Positions 1 to 9,116 of a stretch of DNA of 64,000 bases are shown piece after piece; the first letter of the stretch is position 1; each line of letters starts with the position of its first letter. Under the pieces are notes generated by a model that did no database searches, was not told where the DNA came from, and saw only the letters and a program-made list of their open reading frames with translations. The DNA is from Aquirufa rosea. Its GTDB lineage: Bacteria > Bacteroidota > Bacteroidia > Cytophagales > Spirosomataceae. The translations under genes and the position numbers were made by a program. Where the stretch lies: assembly GCF_004118285.1 (NCBI RefSeq), contig NZ_SDHY01000001.1:558001-622000 (forward strand), given 5' to 3'.

Positions 1-582
1 CACAGAGGCTACAATGGCCCCAAGTACAATCATTAACATAAATGGGATAGTCCCACCTGCCTGCACTGATACTTCGGCATTTAGAAAATTAAAAGCGGTA
101 TTGGTAATACCATAACCTACAAAAACCAATAATAAGGCTGTTAAGGATTTATTTTTGCCTTTCCCATCTAAAGCTGGACTACAAAAATAAATGGCTCCAA
201 AAGCCAAAATCAAACCTGCCACTACCTGCCAAGTCCATGTAGCGCCTCCCCGATTCCAAATCAATAGATTAAATAAAACAGGAATAACCAGGGATATATT
301 ATTGGCTAAGGAAGTAGTGGCCATGCCATTCTTTTGAGTGGAATATCCTGTCAAAAGGAATGTCACAACAAATCCTAAACCCAAGGCCAGCATAGCGATG
401 GTAAAAGGCATGTCTGGCCAATGAAATGGTAAGGCGTTAGGTTGGACTGCCCATCCCGTCAAAAAACAAATAGGGTAATTCAAAAGGATAGTCAAACTTG
501 TATCCACCTGATACTTGGCGTGTATACGGAAGTTGACCAACAATAACACCGAGAAAACGACACTCAATATAAAGTAAAGCAT
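1..582 (-). CDS. DMT/EamA-type membrane transporter, C-terminus outside window
   Basis: An open frame runs from an ATG at 582 to the window edge without a stop (194 codons), so the C-terminal part is missing. The visible part is almost entirely hydrophobic, with about six membrane helices joined by short polar loops, starting MLYFILSVVFSVLLL. Size and helix pattern resemble the drug/metabolite (EamA-like) transporter superfamily; the substrate cannot be told. Its start lies only 4 nt downstream of the stop of the ferrochelatase gene on the same strand, so the two are probably co-transcribed. The membrane protein call is firm, the family call moderate. Confidence 0.6.
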   Translation of the reverse strand, partial: MLYFILSVVFSVLLLVNFRIHAKYQVDTSLTILLNYPICFLTGWAVQPNALPFHWPDMPFTIAMLALGLGFVVTFLLTGYSTQKNGMATTSLANNISLVIPVLFNLLIWNRGGATWTWQVVAGLILAFGAIYFCSPALDGKGKNKSLTALLLVFVGYGITNTAFNFLNAEVSVQAGGTIPFMLMIVLGAIVASV

Positions 583-586
583 GTGC

Positions 587-1597
587 CTAGTTTTGATGCA
601 CCAAATCTTTCAACAAATGAATCCATTCCGGTGAATTATTCAAGCTTTCCACCAATTGCCAATGTTCTCCACCCGCCTCTTCAAATAACTCTTTGTATTC
701 CTCACCTACCTCAATGGTTGTTTCCAAGCAATCTGCCACAAAAGCTGGAGAAAAGGCTAAAATTTTCTTTTTTCCTTCTTTCACTAATCGCTTGATGGTA
801 TCATCCGTGTAGGGTTGTAACCAAGGATCTCTTCCCAATCGACTTTGAAAGGCCGTGGCATAAGTCCCTTCCTTGAGTCCCATTTGCTTAGCGATGAGTC
901 GGGTAGTTTCAAAACACTGTGCCCGGTAACATCCGTGGTTTTTAGGACCAATCTGTTCACAGCAAGATCCAAAAACACAAGTATTTTTAGTTATATCTCC
1001 ATTTTTGATATGTCTCTCAGGAACACCATGGTAAGAGAAAAGGTAATAATCAAAATCATGCTCTGCTTGGTATTTCTTAGCCCTATCAGCGAAATATGCT
1101 GCGAATCTAGGATGTTGATAAAAATAACTCACCAAAGAAATAGTGGGCATGACTTGCCAAGAGCTCATCAACTCCATAACTCTTTCATAGACCGAACCTG
1201 TTGTAGCAGAGGCGTATTGCGGAAACAATGGGATGATGATTAATTTGTCCAACTGCAATTTCTCCATTTCAGCCAATACAGATGACAAATCTGGGTTCTG
1301 GTAACGCATGGCTAATTTAACCACATACTCACTTCCCAAAGCTTCTTGCAATCCAGCACATACATCCTCCCCATAAAATTTTAAAGGGGAGCCTCTCTCC
1401 TCCCATAATTGCTGGTATATTTTCGCAGATTTGGGCGCACGAAATGGTGCAATGATTCCATTCACCAAAAGAAATCGGAAAGGATAAGGTATATCGATAA
1501 CCCTACCATCCATTAAAAATTCCCGCAAATATCGACGTACCGATGCGGTATCCGGAGCATCCGGAGTACCTAAATTAACCAATAATACTCCTACCAT
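587..1597 (-). CDS. hemH: Ferrochelatase (protoporphyrin/coproporphyrin ferrochelatase)
   Basis: Inserts ferrous iron into the porphyrin in the last steps of haem synthesis. The 336-residue length is normal for the family. The N-terminus GVLLVNLGTPDAP, the catalytic-His signature SYHGVPERH at residues 188-196, and the C-terminal block with FQSRLGRDPWLQPYT and AFVADCLET are all typical. A cysteine cluster (C207, C212, C213, C223, C228) lies just after the active-site loop; whether it binds metal is unknown. ATG at 1597 gives the family-like N-terminus. Probably in one transcript with the transporter at 1-582. Haem supply fits the cytochromes elsewhere in the window. Confidence 0.96.
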   Translation of the reverse strand: MVGVLLVNLGTPDAPDTASVRRYLREFLMDGRVIDIPYPFRFLLVNGIIAPFRAPKSAKIYQQLWEERGSPLKFYGEDVCAGLQEALGSEYVVKLAMRYQNPDLSSVLAEMEKLQLDKLIIIPLFPQYASATTGSVYERVMELMSSWQVMPTISLVSYFYQHPRFAAYFADRAKKYQAEHDFDYYLFSYHGVPERHIKNGDITKNTCVFGSCCEQIGPKNHGCYRAQCFETTRLIAKQMGLKEGTYATAFQSRLGRDPWLQPYTDDTIKRLVKEGKKKILAFSPAFVADCLETTIEVGEEYKELFEEAGGEHWQLVESLNNSPEWIHLLKDLVHQN

Positions 1598-1633
1598 GTA
1601 TTTCTAATTTGCCGCAAAGATGAGGTAAAATTC

Positions 1634-2788
1634 TTATAAAGTCCACCCTTCTGGTGTAATCTTTGTTCGGGTAGGTCCTTCAAAGCAGGGTACACGATCC
1701 TGACAGCCAGGAGAAGCTCCTGGACAGTAAAACATTTCACCTGGCAATTGGGGTATTAAAGCCTTTTCACCTGGAGGAATTCCTTTGGTACGATCTATGT
1801 AAAAGATCTTTTTACTTACGGAGAAAACATTAAAAATACCTAAAATTTTTTCATTGGGATTCGTCACTGACTTGATATTCACACTGAATCTTGTCTCCGC
1901 TGGAACATCAAACAGAGAACCACTAGATTGAACCTGAGCAATTAAACTTTGATAAAAATTAAAGGCATTTTTTGAAATACCGCGTTGCTCTAAACGAAAG
2001 TAATAAGGCGTGTAATTATCAAAGGGCGCACGCGCAACTTGTCGACCTACAATTCTTTGACCATTGGTTAAGACATCAGAAAATACATTCAAATCATTGT
2101 TAGTCGAAATATCCCAGCATTTACCATCGCAAGCGTAGTTCAAAATTTGGTCAGTGGCTACAGGTGGCGTAGTGCAAGTATTTTGCCTAAAATTCCAAAC
2201 TCCTCCTCCTCCACAAGAGGCACATACACTGATTGGCTCATAATGTTTCCAATTCCACATATAATAATCGCCTTCTCTTGGACTATCCTTAAAATCCAGA
2301 TAAACTGTATAACCCGCCCTACGAACATCTCCTTTCGAATATTGATCTAATACTTCAAACTGTGTCACAATATTTTCAATCTCGGGTACAGGATTCATTT
2401 CTTCCTGGCTACTTTGATATTGCCTACCATCCAAAGTCTTGATAAATAACTGATAAGTAGAACCTACCTTACCAGCAAATCCCGTTGGAGGAAAATATGT
2501 ACCCGTAGTTCCACCAGTCACTTCTTTAAATATGGTTTTAGTTCCGGCCTGGTCTACGATATATACCTCAGCTTTTGTTACAGGCAGGGATAAAACTGAC
2601 ATGATCTTATTCGCAGAATTCGTCAAACGAATTCGACACATGGTTGGATCATTCACAATGTCCGCTTCTATGGTCATGTAGGAGGTAGAGTCCACTTGGA
2701 CAAAATCTTTGATTGGATTGATACATGCCCAAGTCATAAAGAACAAGGCAAAGCACAAGAATATATAGCTAATTAACTTATTAGGCAT
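1634..2788 (-). CDS. DUF4249-type outer-membrane-associated lipoprotein
   Basis: 384 residues with a lipoprotein signal: basic start, hydrophobic stretch, then a lipobox ending TWAC (Cys22). The body is beta-rich. The C-terminal half carries several Cys (CASCGGGGVWNF, a Cys-Thr-Thr-Pro-Pro motif, and near the end CPGASPGCQ and PCFEG), which suggests disulfides outside the cytoplasm. It lies 1 nt after the TonB-dependent receptor gene. This pairing is the standard context of DUF4249 proteins in Bacteroidota, where they are thought to act as surface partners of the receptor. Substrate unknown. The family call rests on context and general appearance. Confidence 0.75.
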   Translation of the reverse strand: MPNKLISYIFLCFALFFMTWACINPIKDFVQVDSTSYMTIEADIVNDPTMCRIRLTNSANKIMSVLSLPVTKAEVYIVDQAGTKTIFKEVTGGTTGTYFPPTGFAGKVGSTYQLFIKTLDGRQYQSSQEEMNPVPEIENIVTQFEVLDQYSKGDVRRAGYTVYLDFKDSPREGDYYMWNWKHYEPISVCASCGGGGVWNFRQNTCTTPPVATDQILNYACDGKCWDISTNNDLNVFSDVLTNGQRIVGRQVARAPFDNYTPYYFRLEQRGISKNAFNFYQSLIAQVQSSGSLFDVPAETRFSVNIKSVTNPNEKILGIFNVFSVSKKIFYIDRTKGIPPGEKALIPQLPGEMFYCPGASPGCQDRVPCFEGPTRTKITPEGWTL

Positions 2789-2789
2789 T

Positions 2790-5198
2790 CTACAAAAATT
2801 TAAAATTATAGGTCAATGAAACAAATGGGGCAGCAAAAACGCTCAACTCATAGGGTTGAAGCATTTGCTTATTCGATTTAAAGAAGACAGAATATGGGTT
2901 TTGTCTTCCGTATAAATTATATACGGTGAATACCCAAGAACCCTCCCATCTCTTTTTAACCATGGATGGATTACTAATAGTCCATGAAAAATCTAAACGG
3001 TGATAATCTCTAATTCGATCATTATTTCTGGCCGCAAAAACAGGATATCTCTTCCCTGCAATCTCGTAACTTCCTGATGGTGAAGAAAATGGACGCCCCG
3101 TATTGTAAGCAAAAGTAAAGGAGAAACTATGATGGGTAGTCGGCTGAATATTCAACATCATATTGAAGGTATGCGGCTTATCATAATTGGTGGCAAACCA
3201 TTCTCCCCCATTGATAGCCTGTACTTCAGGAAAATCACCAATCATTTGATTGAATGCTCTAGCATAAGTGTAACTCACCCAGCCAGATACCTCTCCTTTC
3301 TTTTTCTGCAACATTAACTCCACTCCGTAAGCTTTACTCTTACCTGTTATTAATTGAGTTTCAATGTTGGGATTCAGCTGCAAATTAGCCCCTGAAACAA
3401 AATCCAAGGTATTTCTTACATCACGGTAATAAGTCTCTAAAGATGCCTCATACACATTTTCATTATAGGTTTTAAAAAAGCCTAAGGAATAAAAATCAGA
3501 TTGCTGTGGCTTAATAAAATTGTCGGCCGTTTTCCAACGAGATGTAGGTAAAGGAGTGGTATTGTTCGACAACAATTGGAAGAATTGTTGCATTCTGTTA
3601 TAACCAAATTTCATGGTGGTATTTTCCGCTAACGAATACTTCATGGTCAATCGGGGCTCTAAACCACCATAGGATGCCATGACTTCTCCATCACCATATA
3701 CTTTTTTCCCAGTCACCGTATTGGCAGCTGGCATACGAGATGGATCGTATTGATTTACCACTCCTGCACCTATTCGCCAATATTGGGCATATCTCAAACC
3801 AGCCTGAATAGTAAATTTAGAATTGACCGTCCATTCATCATCGGCATAAATAGCGGCCTCTAAAGATTGTTCATCCGGTAAAACCACGCGAGCCACACGA
3901 GAAACTACCCCATCATTTAAAGAACCAGGCTTAACATAATAGCGGGTCGCCATAGCACCAAAGTTCATCTTATGGCTTTCTCTTGGCTGGTAATCAAAAC
4001 TAATATGTAAATTTTTGTAATCGATGGAACTTAACAAATCAATGGTGTTAACCGTATCAGGAGAATAGGTTTTGGTTTTGTATAGAGTACTAGTCGCACT
4101 GAGCATCATGTTTAACTTATCTGAAAAATAATGGTTCCAGTGTACCGCCAAATTATTATGTCCATAATCAAAGGATGTCCGCTTGGCAACCACGTTTTCA
4201 ATGCTAAACAATGAATCCACCCGATAGAAGTCTTGACTCAAATAGCTAGAAATTGAAATAGTATTTTTATTGTTTGGACGGTAAAACACTTTGGTTGCTA
4301 CATCCATGAAATTGGCACGGATATTTTTCAGTTCAGTGGGAGCAAACCATTTGAACATAAAATCATTGACAGATAATCGTCCTGCTACAAGAACGGACAA
4401 TTTCTCTTTTAAGATAGGAATTTCTGCCATTACCCGATTAGATACCAACCCAACCCCACCTTGCATTTTGAACTTCTCCGTATTAGGCTCAATCATTTTG
4501 ATATCCAAGACAGCTGCAGTTCTACCCCCAAATCGAGAAGGCACTCCTCCTTTGTATAATTCTAGGTCTCTGATGGCATCAGAAGCAAAAACCGAGAATA
4601 AACCAAACATGTGAGTTGGATTAAAAATAGGGGTATTGTCAATAAATACCAGATTTTGGTCCACATTGGATCCTCGAATATTAAGACCATTAGCCCCCTC
4701 ACCCACGGATGACACCCCTGGAAGGGTTTGTAAACTTCGAATAACATCCACTTCCCCCATCATCGTAGGCAGCTTTTTGATTCCCTTTAAGCTTAGTACG
4801 GTTACGCCCAAGGAGGGTGTTTGAATATCACGTTTAGTTGCCGCACTGGAGACAATAACCTCTTCCAACTGCTTGGTCACATCATTTAATTGTGCATTCA
4901 GCGTGGTGTTGGATTTGATATAAACCTTGGTACGATAAGGATTATAACCCACATGACCTATCTTCACTACAAACTCGCCATAAGGCAAATAGATTCGATA
5001 ATAACCTAAGGAGTCTGTAGAAGTGCCAGATTTTTTAAAATCAACAGATATATCTGCTCCACGAAGAGGCTCTCCTGTCTGAGCATCTGTGACTCTACCC
5101 TCCAAATAGGGTAAAGTAGTTGTATTTTGTGAAAAGCTTTTGTGGAAAACGATTAAGCAACATAAGACACAAAAGACCCTGGTAAAGAGTTTACTCAT
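2790..5198 (-). CDS. TonB-dependent receptor with N-terminal CarboxypepD_reg-like domain
   Basis: 802-residue outer-membrane active transporter. A signal peptide (about residues 1-23, ending FSQ) is followed by a CarboxypepD_reg-like beta-sandwich (about 28-112, EGRVTDAQTGEPLRGADISV). Next come a plug domain (about 140-240, with LPGVSSVGEGANGLNIRGS and the IDNTPIFNPTHMFG loop) and a 22-stranded barrel ending in an aromatic-rich strand (SLTYNFKFL). Co-transcribed with the DUF4249 lipoprotein, 1 nt apart. The length is shorter than SusC (about 1000), so it belongs to the FecA-like/DUF4249-linked class rather than a SusCD pair. Substrate unknown. Confidence 0.92.
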   Translation of the reverse strand: MSKLFTRVFCVLCCLIVFHKSFSQNTTTLPYLEGRVTDAQTGEPLRGADISVDFKKSGTSTDSLGYYRIYLPYGEFVVKIGHVGYNPYRTKVYIKSNTTLNAQLNDVTKQLEEVIVSSAATKRDIQTPSLGVTVLSLKGIKKLPTMMGEVDVIRSLQTLPGVSSVGEGANGLNIRGSNVDQNLVFIDNTPIFNPTHMFGLFSVFASDAIRDLELYKGGVPSRFGGRTAAVLDIKMIEPNTEKFKMQGGVGLVSNRVMAEIPILKEKLSVLVAGRLSVNDFMFKWFAPTELKNIRANFMDVATKVFYRPNNKNTISISSYLSQDFYRVDSLFSIENVVAKRTSFDYGHNNLAVHWNHYFSDKLNMMLSATSTLYKTKTYSPDTVNTIDLLSSIDYKNLHISFDYQPRESHKMNFGAMATRYYVKPGSLNDGVVSRVARVVLPDEQSLEAAIYADDEWTVNSKFTIQAGLRYAQYWRIGAGVVNQYDPSRMPAANTVTGKKVYGDGEVMASYGGLEPRLTMKYSLAENTTMKFGYNRMQQFFQLLSNNTTPLPTSRWKTADNFIKPQQSDFYSLGFFKTYNENVYEASLETYYRDVRNTLDFVSGANLQLNPNIETQLITGKSKAYGVELMLQKKKGEVSGWVSYTYARAFNQMIGDFPEVQAINGGEWFATNYDKPHTFNMMLNIQPTTHHSFSFTFAYNTGRPFSSPSGSYEIAGKRYPVFAARNNDRIRDYHRLDFSWTISNPSMVKKRWEGSWVFTVYNLYGRQNPYSVFFKSNKQMLQPYELSVFAAPFVSLTYNFKFL

Positions 5199-5258
5199 AG
5201 AATTGGTTTGAGGTAAAAAACCAATGTTACGGATAATAGCTGAAAAGTAGAAATGAAA

Positions 5259-6347
5259 TTACATGAACATCGACCAAATGGACGATAATGCGACGAAAAC
5301 TAAGGCGGCAGGTGTTAAAACCTTCCAGCACAGGTACATTAGTTGATCAACGCGTAAACGAGGCAATGTCCAACGTACCCACATTTGAAGTGCAATGAGT
5401 AGATAAGTTTTAATCATAAGCCACATAAATCCCAATAAAGTGGCAGCAATCGTCCCAGGTGTACCATTCGTCCAATCAGCCAAGCGTAAACTTCCTACAT
5501 TGGGAAAGGGAGAATACCAAGCACCCCAAAATAAAATAACTCCCAATACACTGACCAGTAGCATCATACCATATTCTGACAAGAAAAGTAGGGCCCAACG
5601 CATACCGGCATATTCAGTATGAAAACCTCCTACTAATTCAGACTCTGCCTCAGGAATATCAAAGGGCGCTCGATTCGCTTCCGCTAAACTGGCGATGAAA
5701 AACAGAATAAAGAGAAAAAAGAAAAAAGGTACCCGAACTACATTCCAGGTTAAAATTCCTCCTACCCGACTGACATCCCAATCTAGAAAGGATAATCCAA
5801 ACAAGTAATTAGTTTTTGAACTAAAAACGCCTTGCTGCAAAGCTATTTCCTGCAAGTTTAAGCTTGAGGAAATCAGGATGACACATAAAATACTTAAACC
5901 CAGAGGAATTTCATAAGAGACCAATTGTGCTGCTGAGCGAATGGCTCCCAAAAGAGAATATTTATTATTGGATGTCCAGCCGGCTAACAAAATCCCTAAA
6001 GTATCCAATGAGACAATACCCATCAACAGCATGACTCCCATCTCAGTTTGACTGCCCTGTAGAAAATTACCCGAGCTGAGTGGAATGACGGAAAATGCTC
6101 CAAAAACCGATAAAAAAATGATCCAAGGGGCCAACATAAACAACTGCCTTTGAGCCGAAGCGGGAACAATATCTTCCTTCTGAAATAATTTCAATAAATC
6201 TGCGAAAACCTGAAGCAAACCCCATTTCCCCGCTTCCATAGGTCCCAATCGGTCCTGCATAAACGCAGATAATTTACGCTCCACGTAAACACCCACCACC
6301 ACATTGATAGTCAGTAAAATTAAACAAACCACCAAGGCTATCCACAT
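5259..6347 (-). CDS. nuoH: NADH-quinone oxidoreductase subunit H
   Basis: Membrane subunit of respiratory complex I that forms part of the quinone-binding chamber. 362 residues with about eight or nine membrane helices. Diagnostic stretches are ERKLSAFMQDRLGPMEAGKWG near the N-terminus and the conserved acidic loop FDIPEAESELVGGFHTEYAG. The start ATG at 6347 is 3 nt after the stop of the sulfhydrylase gene, so the two look co-transcribed. No other nuo gene is present in this window on either side, which is unusual because nuoH normally sits between nuoG and nuoI. Confidence 0.95.
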   Translation of the reverse strand: MWIALVVCLILLTINVVVGVYVERKLSAFMQDRLGPMEAGKWGLLQVFADLLKLFQKEDIVPASAQRQLFMLAPWIIFLSVFGAFSVIPLSSGNFLQGSQTEMGVMLLMGIVSLDTLGILLAGWTSNNKYSLLGAIRSAAQLVSYEIPLGLSILCVILISSSLNLQEIALQQGVFSSKTNYLFGLSFLDWDVSRVGGILTWNVVRVPFFFFLFILFFIASLAEANRAPFDIPEAESELVGGFHTEYAGMRWALLFLSEYGMMLLVSVLGVILFWGAWYSPFPNVGSLRLADWTNGTPGTIAATLLGFMWLMIKTYLLIALQMWVRWTLPRLRVDQLMYLCWKVLTPAALVFVALSSIWSMFM

Positions 6348-6350
6348 GGA

Positions 6351-7514
6351 TTACAATTGATTTAGGGCGTTCAAAAAATCAGCTTTTAAATCCTCTATCG
6401 CCTCTAAACCAACCGCCACACGAACTAGACCATCAGTAATACCTACGGCAGCACGGTCTTCTGGCGAAATTTTAGAGTGAGTAGTAGAAGCTGGATGCGT
6501 TAAAATGGTACGCGTATCTCCTAAATTAGGGGAAATAGAAACTATATGTAATAATTGACTCAATTTCTGCACCTTAGCAAATCCACCATGGATATCTAAA
6601 GTCAAGATTCCTCCCCCATATTTCATTTGCTTTTTAGCCAATTCATACTGTGGATGACTCTTTAAAAACGGATATTTCACGGTTTTGATAGCAGGATGCC
6701 CCTCCAATGCCTCAGCCAAGGCCAAGGCATTTTCGGCATGCTTCTGCATGCGTAAATCTAATAATTCCAAGCTTTTAGATAATACCCAAGCATTAAATGG
6801 GGATAAGGAAGGACCTGTATGACGAGCAAAAAAGCGTATTTCAGTTATGTATTTTTCCTTTCCACAAACGACTCCACCCAAAACTCTACCTTGTCCATCA
6901 ATGTATTTAGTGGCTGAGTGAATCACTAAATCTGCCCCAAGATCCAATGGCGTTTGCAAAATAGGCGTGGCAAAACAATTGTCTACTGCTAAAATGATGT
7001 CTTTACCCTCTTTTAATGCGGCTAACTCAGCTAAATCTATTAAATCTAGCCCTGGATTGGAGGGACTTTCGCAAAAGAAAAATTTAGTATTGTCTTTAAT
7101 GGCTGCCTTCCAAGCCTGGAGATCATGCCCCTCCACGAAAGTGCATTCGATACCCCATTTAGCTGTAATTTTAGTTAGGATTTGAATAGCCGATCCAAAT
7201 AGCGCACTAGATGCCACCACATGATCACCTTGTTTCAATAAACCAGCGATAGAAGAAAAAATCGCCGCCATACCTGTGGAGAAAGCCAAACCAGCCTCAG
7301 CATTTTCCAACATGCACATTTTCTCAACAAACTCATCTACATTGGGATTTTGATATCTAGAATAGATATTACCTGGAATTTCCTCTGCAAAAATGGCTCT
7401 ACCCTGCTCTGAATCTTCAAACGTAAAACTAGAAGTTAAATATAATGGTACAGAGTGCTCACGGTTATGTGAACGCTTTGCTTGAATTCGGATAGCTTGA
7501 GTTTGTTTCTTCAT
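6351..7514 (-). CDS. metZ: O-succinylhomoserine sulfhydrylase / cystathionine gamma-synthase family PLP enzyme
   Basis: 387-residue fold-type I PLP enzyme of the Cys/Met metabolism family. Visible motifs are YSRYQNPNV (51-59, phosphate-binding Tyr/Arg), a VDNCFATPILQTP block (178-190) and the Schiff-base lysine in HSATKYIDGQG (K203). The best match by general look is O-succinyl- or O-acetylhomoserine sulfhydrylase in methionine synthesis. Cystathionine gamma-synthase or a gamma-lyase cannot be ruled out from motifs alone, so the symbol is tentative. A promoter of the Bacteroidota type lies about 25 nt upstream of the ATG. nuoH follows after 3 nt. Confidence 0.82.
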   Translation of the reverse strand: MKKQTQAIRIQAKRSHNREHSVPLYLTSSFTFEDSEQGRAIFAEEIPGNIYSRYQNPNVDEFVEKMCMLENAEAGLAFSTGMAAIFSSIAGLLKQGDHVVASSALFGSAIQILTKITAKWGIECTFVEGHDLQAWKAAIKDNTKFFFCESPSNPGLDLIDLAELAALKEGKDIILAVDNCFATPILQTPLDLGADLVIHSATKYIDGQGRVLGGVVCGKEKYITEIRFFARHTGPSLSPFNAWVLSKSLELLDLRMQKHAENALALAEALEGHPAIKTVKYPFLKSHPQYELAKKQMKYGGGILTLDIHGGFAKVQKLSQLLHIVSISPNLGDTRTILTHPASTTHSKISPEDRAAVGITDGLVRVAVGLEAIEDLKADFLNALNQL

Positions 7515-7539
7515 ATAGATGCAGGCGAAATTTAATCTA

Positions 7540-7568
7540 CAAATTTAATGGAATAGAACGAAAATCAA
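7540..7568 (-). promoter_or_regulatory. Predicted Bacteroidota-type promoter of metZ-nuoH
   Basis: Read on the minus strand: TTG at 7568-7566, an 18-nt spacer, then TAAATTTG at 7547-7540, which fits TAnnTTTG. The box lies about 25 nt from the metZ ATG. A second TAAATTTG sits at 7573-7566 but lacks a well-placed TTG. Confidence 0.5.
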
Positions 7569-7725
7569 ATTTAATATTTCAGCATGAGGCTTTGAGCGCC
7601 ACAAGGGACTATTTAATATGTAAACATCAACCTAAGAAAAAAATAGTAGGAATCCTTACAGGTATTTGAGTAAATCAATTCTTTTTTGGACTTTTACAGG
7701 CAATTAATACATTTTAAGCATAACT

Positions 7726-9087
7726 ATGAAAAAAATATTTGCCTTAGTCCTAAGCTTAGGGCTAATGTTGCCTGCCATGGCACAAAGTGAGCAGTGGACG
7801 AATTTATTTGATGGGAAATCGTTCAAAGGATTCAAACAATTAAATGGTCAGGCTAAATATGAGGCCAAAAATGGCGTCATGATAGGAACTACCGTAGCCA
7901 ATACTCCCAACTCTTTCATGGCTACCGAAAAAGAATACGATGATTTTATTCTGGAGGTCGATGTAAAAGTTGACAATTCTATGAATTCAGGTATTCAAAT
8001 CCGTAGTTTATCTACTCCAGATTACATGAATGGTCGTGTACATGGCTATCAAGTAGAAATTGACCCATCCGACCGTGCTTGGTCAGGAGGTTTATACGAT
8101 GAGGCACGTCGTGGCTGGTTATACACAGTTGAAAAGAATGTAGCCGCTAAAAAAGCCTTCAAAAAAGATGCATGGAATCATTATCGCATCGAGGCCATCG
8201 GAAACACAATTCGTACTTGGGTAAATGATATTCCAGTTACTTATTTGGTAGATGATGTAACTCCCAAAGGATTCATCGCCTTCCAAGTGCATGCCATCGG
8301 AAAAGATCAAAAAGAAGGAACTCAGGTGATGTGGAAAAACATCAAAATTCAAACTGGCAAGCAAATGCGCCCTCGTCCATTGGACAAGACAACTCCAGTC
8401 GAAAACTATACCCTAAACACCCTATCTCCTCAGGAAGAAGCTCAAGGATTTAAATTATTATTCAATGGTAAGGATTTAAGTGGCTGGCGTTCTGCCTTTA
8501 AAACTACGGCTCCTCCATCCGTTTGGACAGTTGAATCAGATGGCTCCTTGCATGTGAATAGCAAAGGCGGCAAAGAGTCTGGTAATGGTGGCGACATCCT
8601 AACCAACGATCAATTTGGTGCTTTTGAATTGGTATTTGATTTCAAATTAACGGAAGGTGCCAACTCTGGTGTGAAATATTTTGTGGACGAGTCATACAAT
8701 TCAGGTATGTCGGCCATCGGTTTGGAATTCCAAGTTTTGGATGACGACAAACACCCAGATGCAAAATTGGGAACGGAAGGCAATAGAACATTGTCTAGTT
8801 TATATGATTTGATTCCGTCCGACAAAGACAAGCGGGCTATCAAAAAAATTGGCGAGTGGAATCGTGGACGGGTAGTTGTATATCCTAACAACCTGGTTCA
8901 ACACTGGTTAAATGGCTTCAAAGTTATAGAATATGTTCGTGGAAGCAACATTTACAAAGTATTAGTAGCTCACAGTAAATACAACAAATGGCCGGGTTTC
9001 GGTATGAAAGCCAAAGGACCAATCTTGTTACAAGAGCACGGAGATTCAGTATTTTACAAGAACATCAAAATCAGAGAAATTAATTAA
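7726..9087 (+). CDS. Secreted protein with two DUF1080 (3-keto-glycoside hydrolase-type) domains
   Basis: 453 residues with a signal peptide (1-20, ending AMAQ). It holds two DUF1080 concanavalin-like domains. The first is about 22-215 and begins WTNLFDGKSFKGF. The second is about 238-452 and begins GFKLLFNGKDLSGWR, with NSGVKYFV and the closing FKNIKI-type strand seen in each. Characterised DUF1080 proteins of Bacteroidota hydrolyse 3-keto-glycosides; a tandem copy is roughly twice the usual length. The oxidoreductase gene follows after 29 nt on the same strand, which fits an oxidise-then-cleave pair in the periplasm. Function is inferred from the family. Confidence 0.85.
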   Translation: MKKIFALVLSLGLMLPAMAQSEQWTNLFDGKSFKGFKQLNGQAKYEAKNGVMIGTTVANTPNSFMATEKEYDDFILEVDVKVDNSMNSGIQIRSLSTPDYMNGRVHGYQVEIDPSDRAWSGGLYDEARRGWLYTVEKNVAAKKAFKKDAWNHYRIEAIGNTIRTWVNDIPVTYLVDDVTPKGFIAFQVHAIGKDQKEGTQVMWKNIKIQTGKQMRPRPLDKTTPVENYTLNTLSPQEEAQGFKLLFNGKDLSGWRSAFKTTAPPSVWTVESDGSLHVNSKGGKESGNGGDILTNDQFGAFELVFDFKLTEGANSGVKYFVDESYNSGMSAIGLEFQVLDDDKHPDAKLGTEGNRTLSSLYDLIPSDKDKRAIKKIGEWNRGRVVVYPNNLVQHWLNGFKVIEYVRGSNIYKVLVAHSKYNKWPGFGMKAKGPILLQEHGDSVFYKNIKIREIN

Positions 9088-9116
9088 AAACCTTTACCTC
9101 AAAAATAATTTTTAAC

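Noticed and set aside
845-1243. 132-residue open frame opposite hemH
   Set aside because: Antisense shadow of a conserved enzyme, no recognisable motif or start context.
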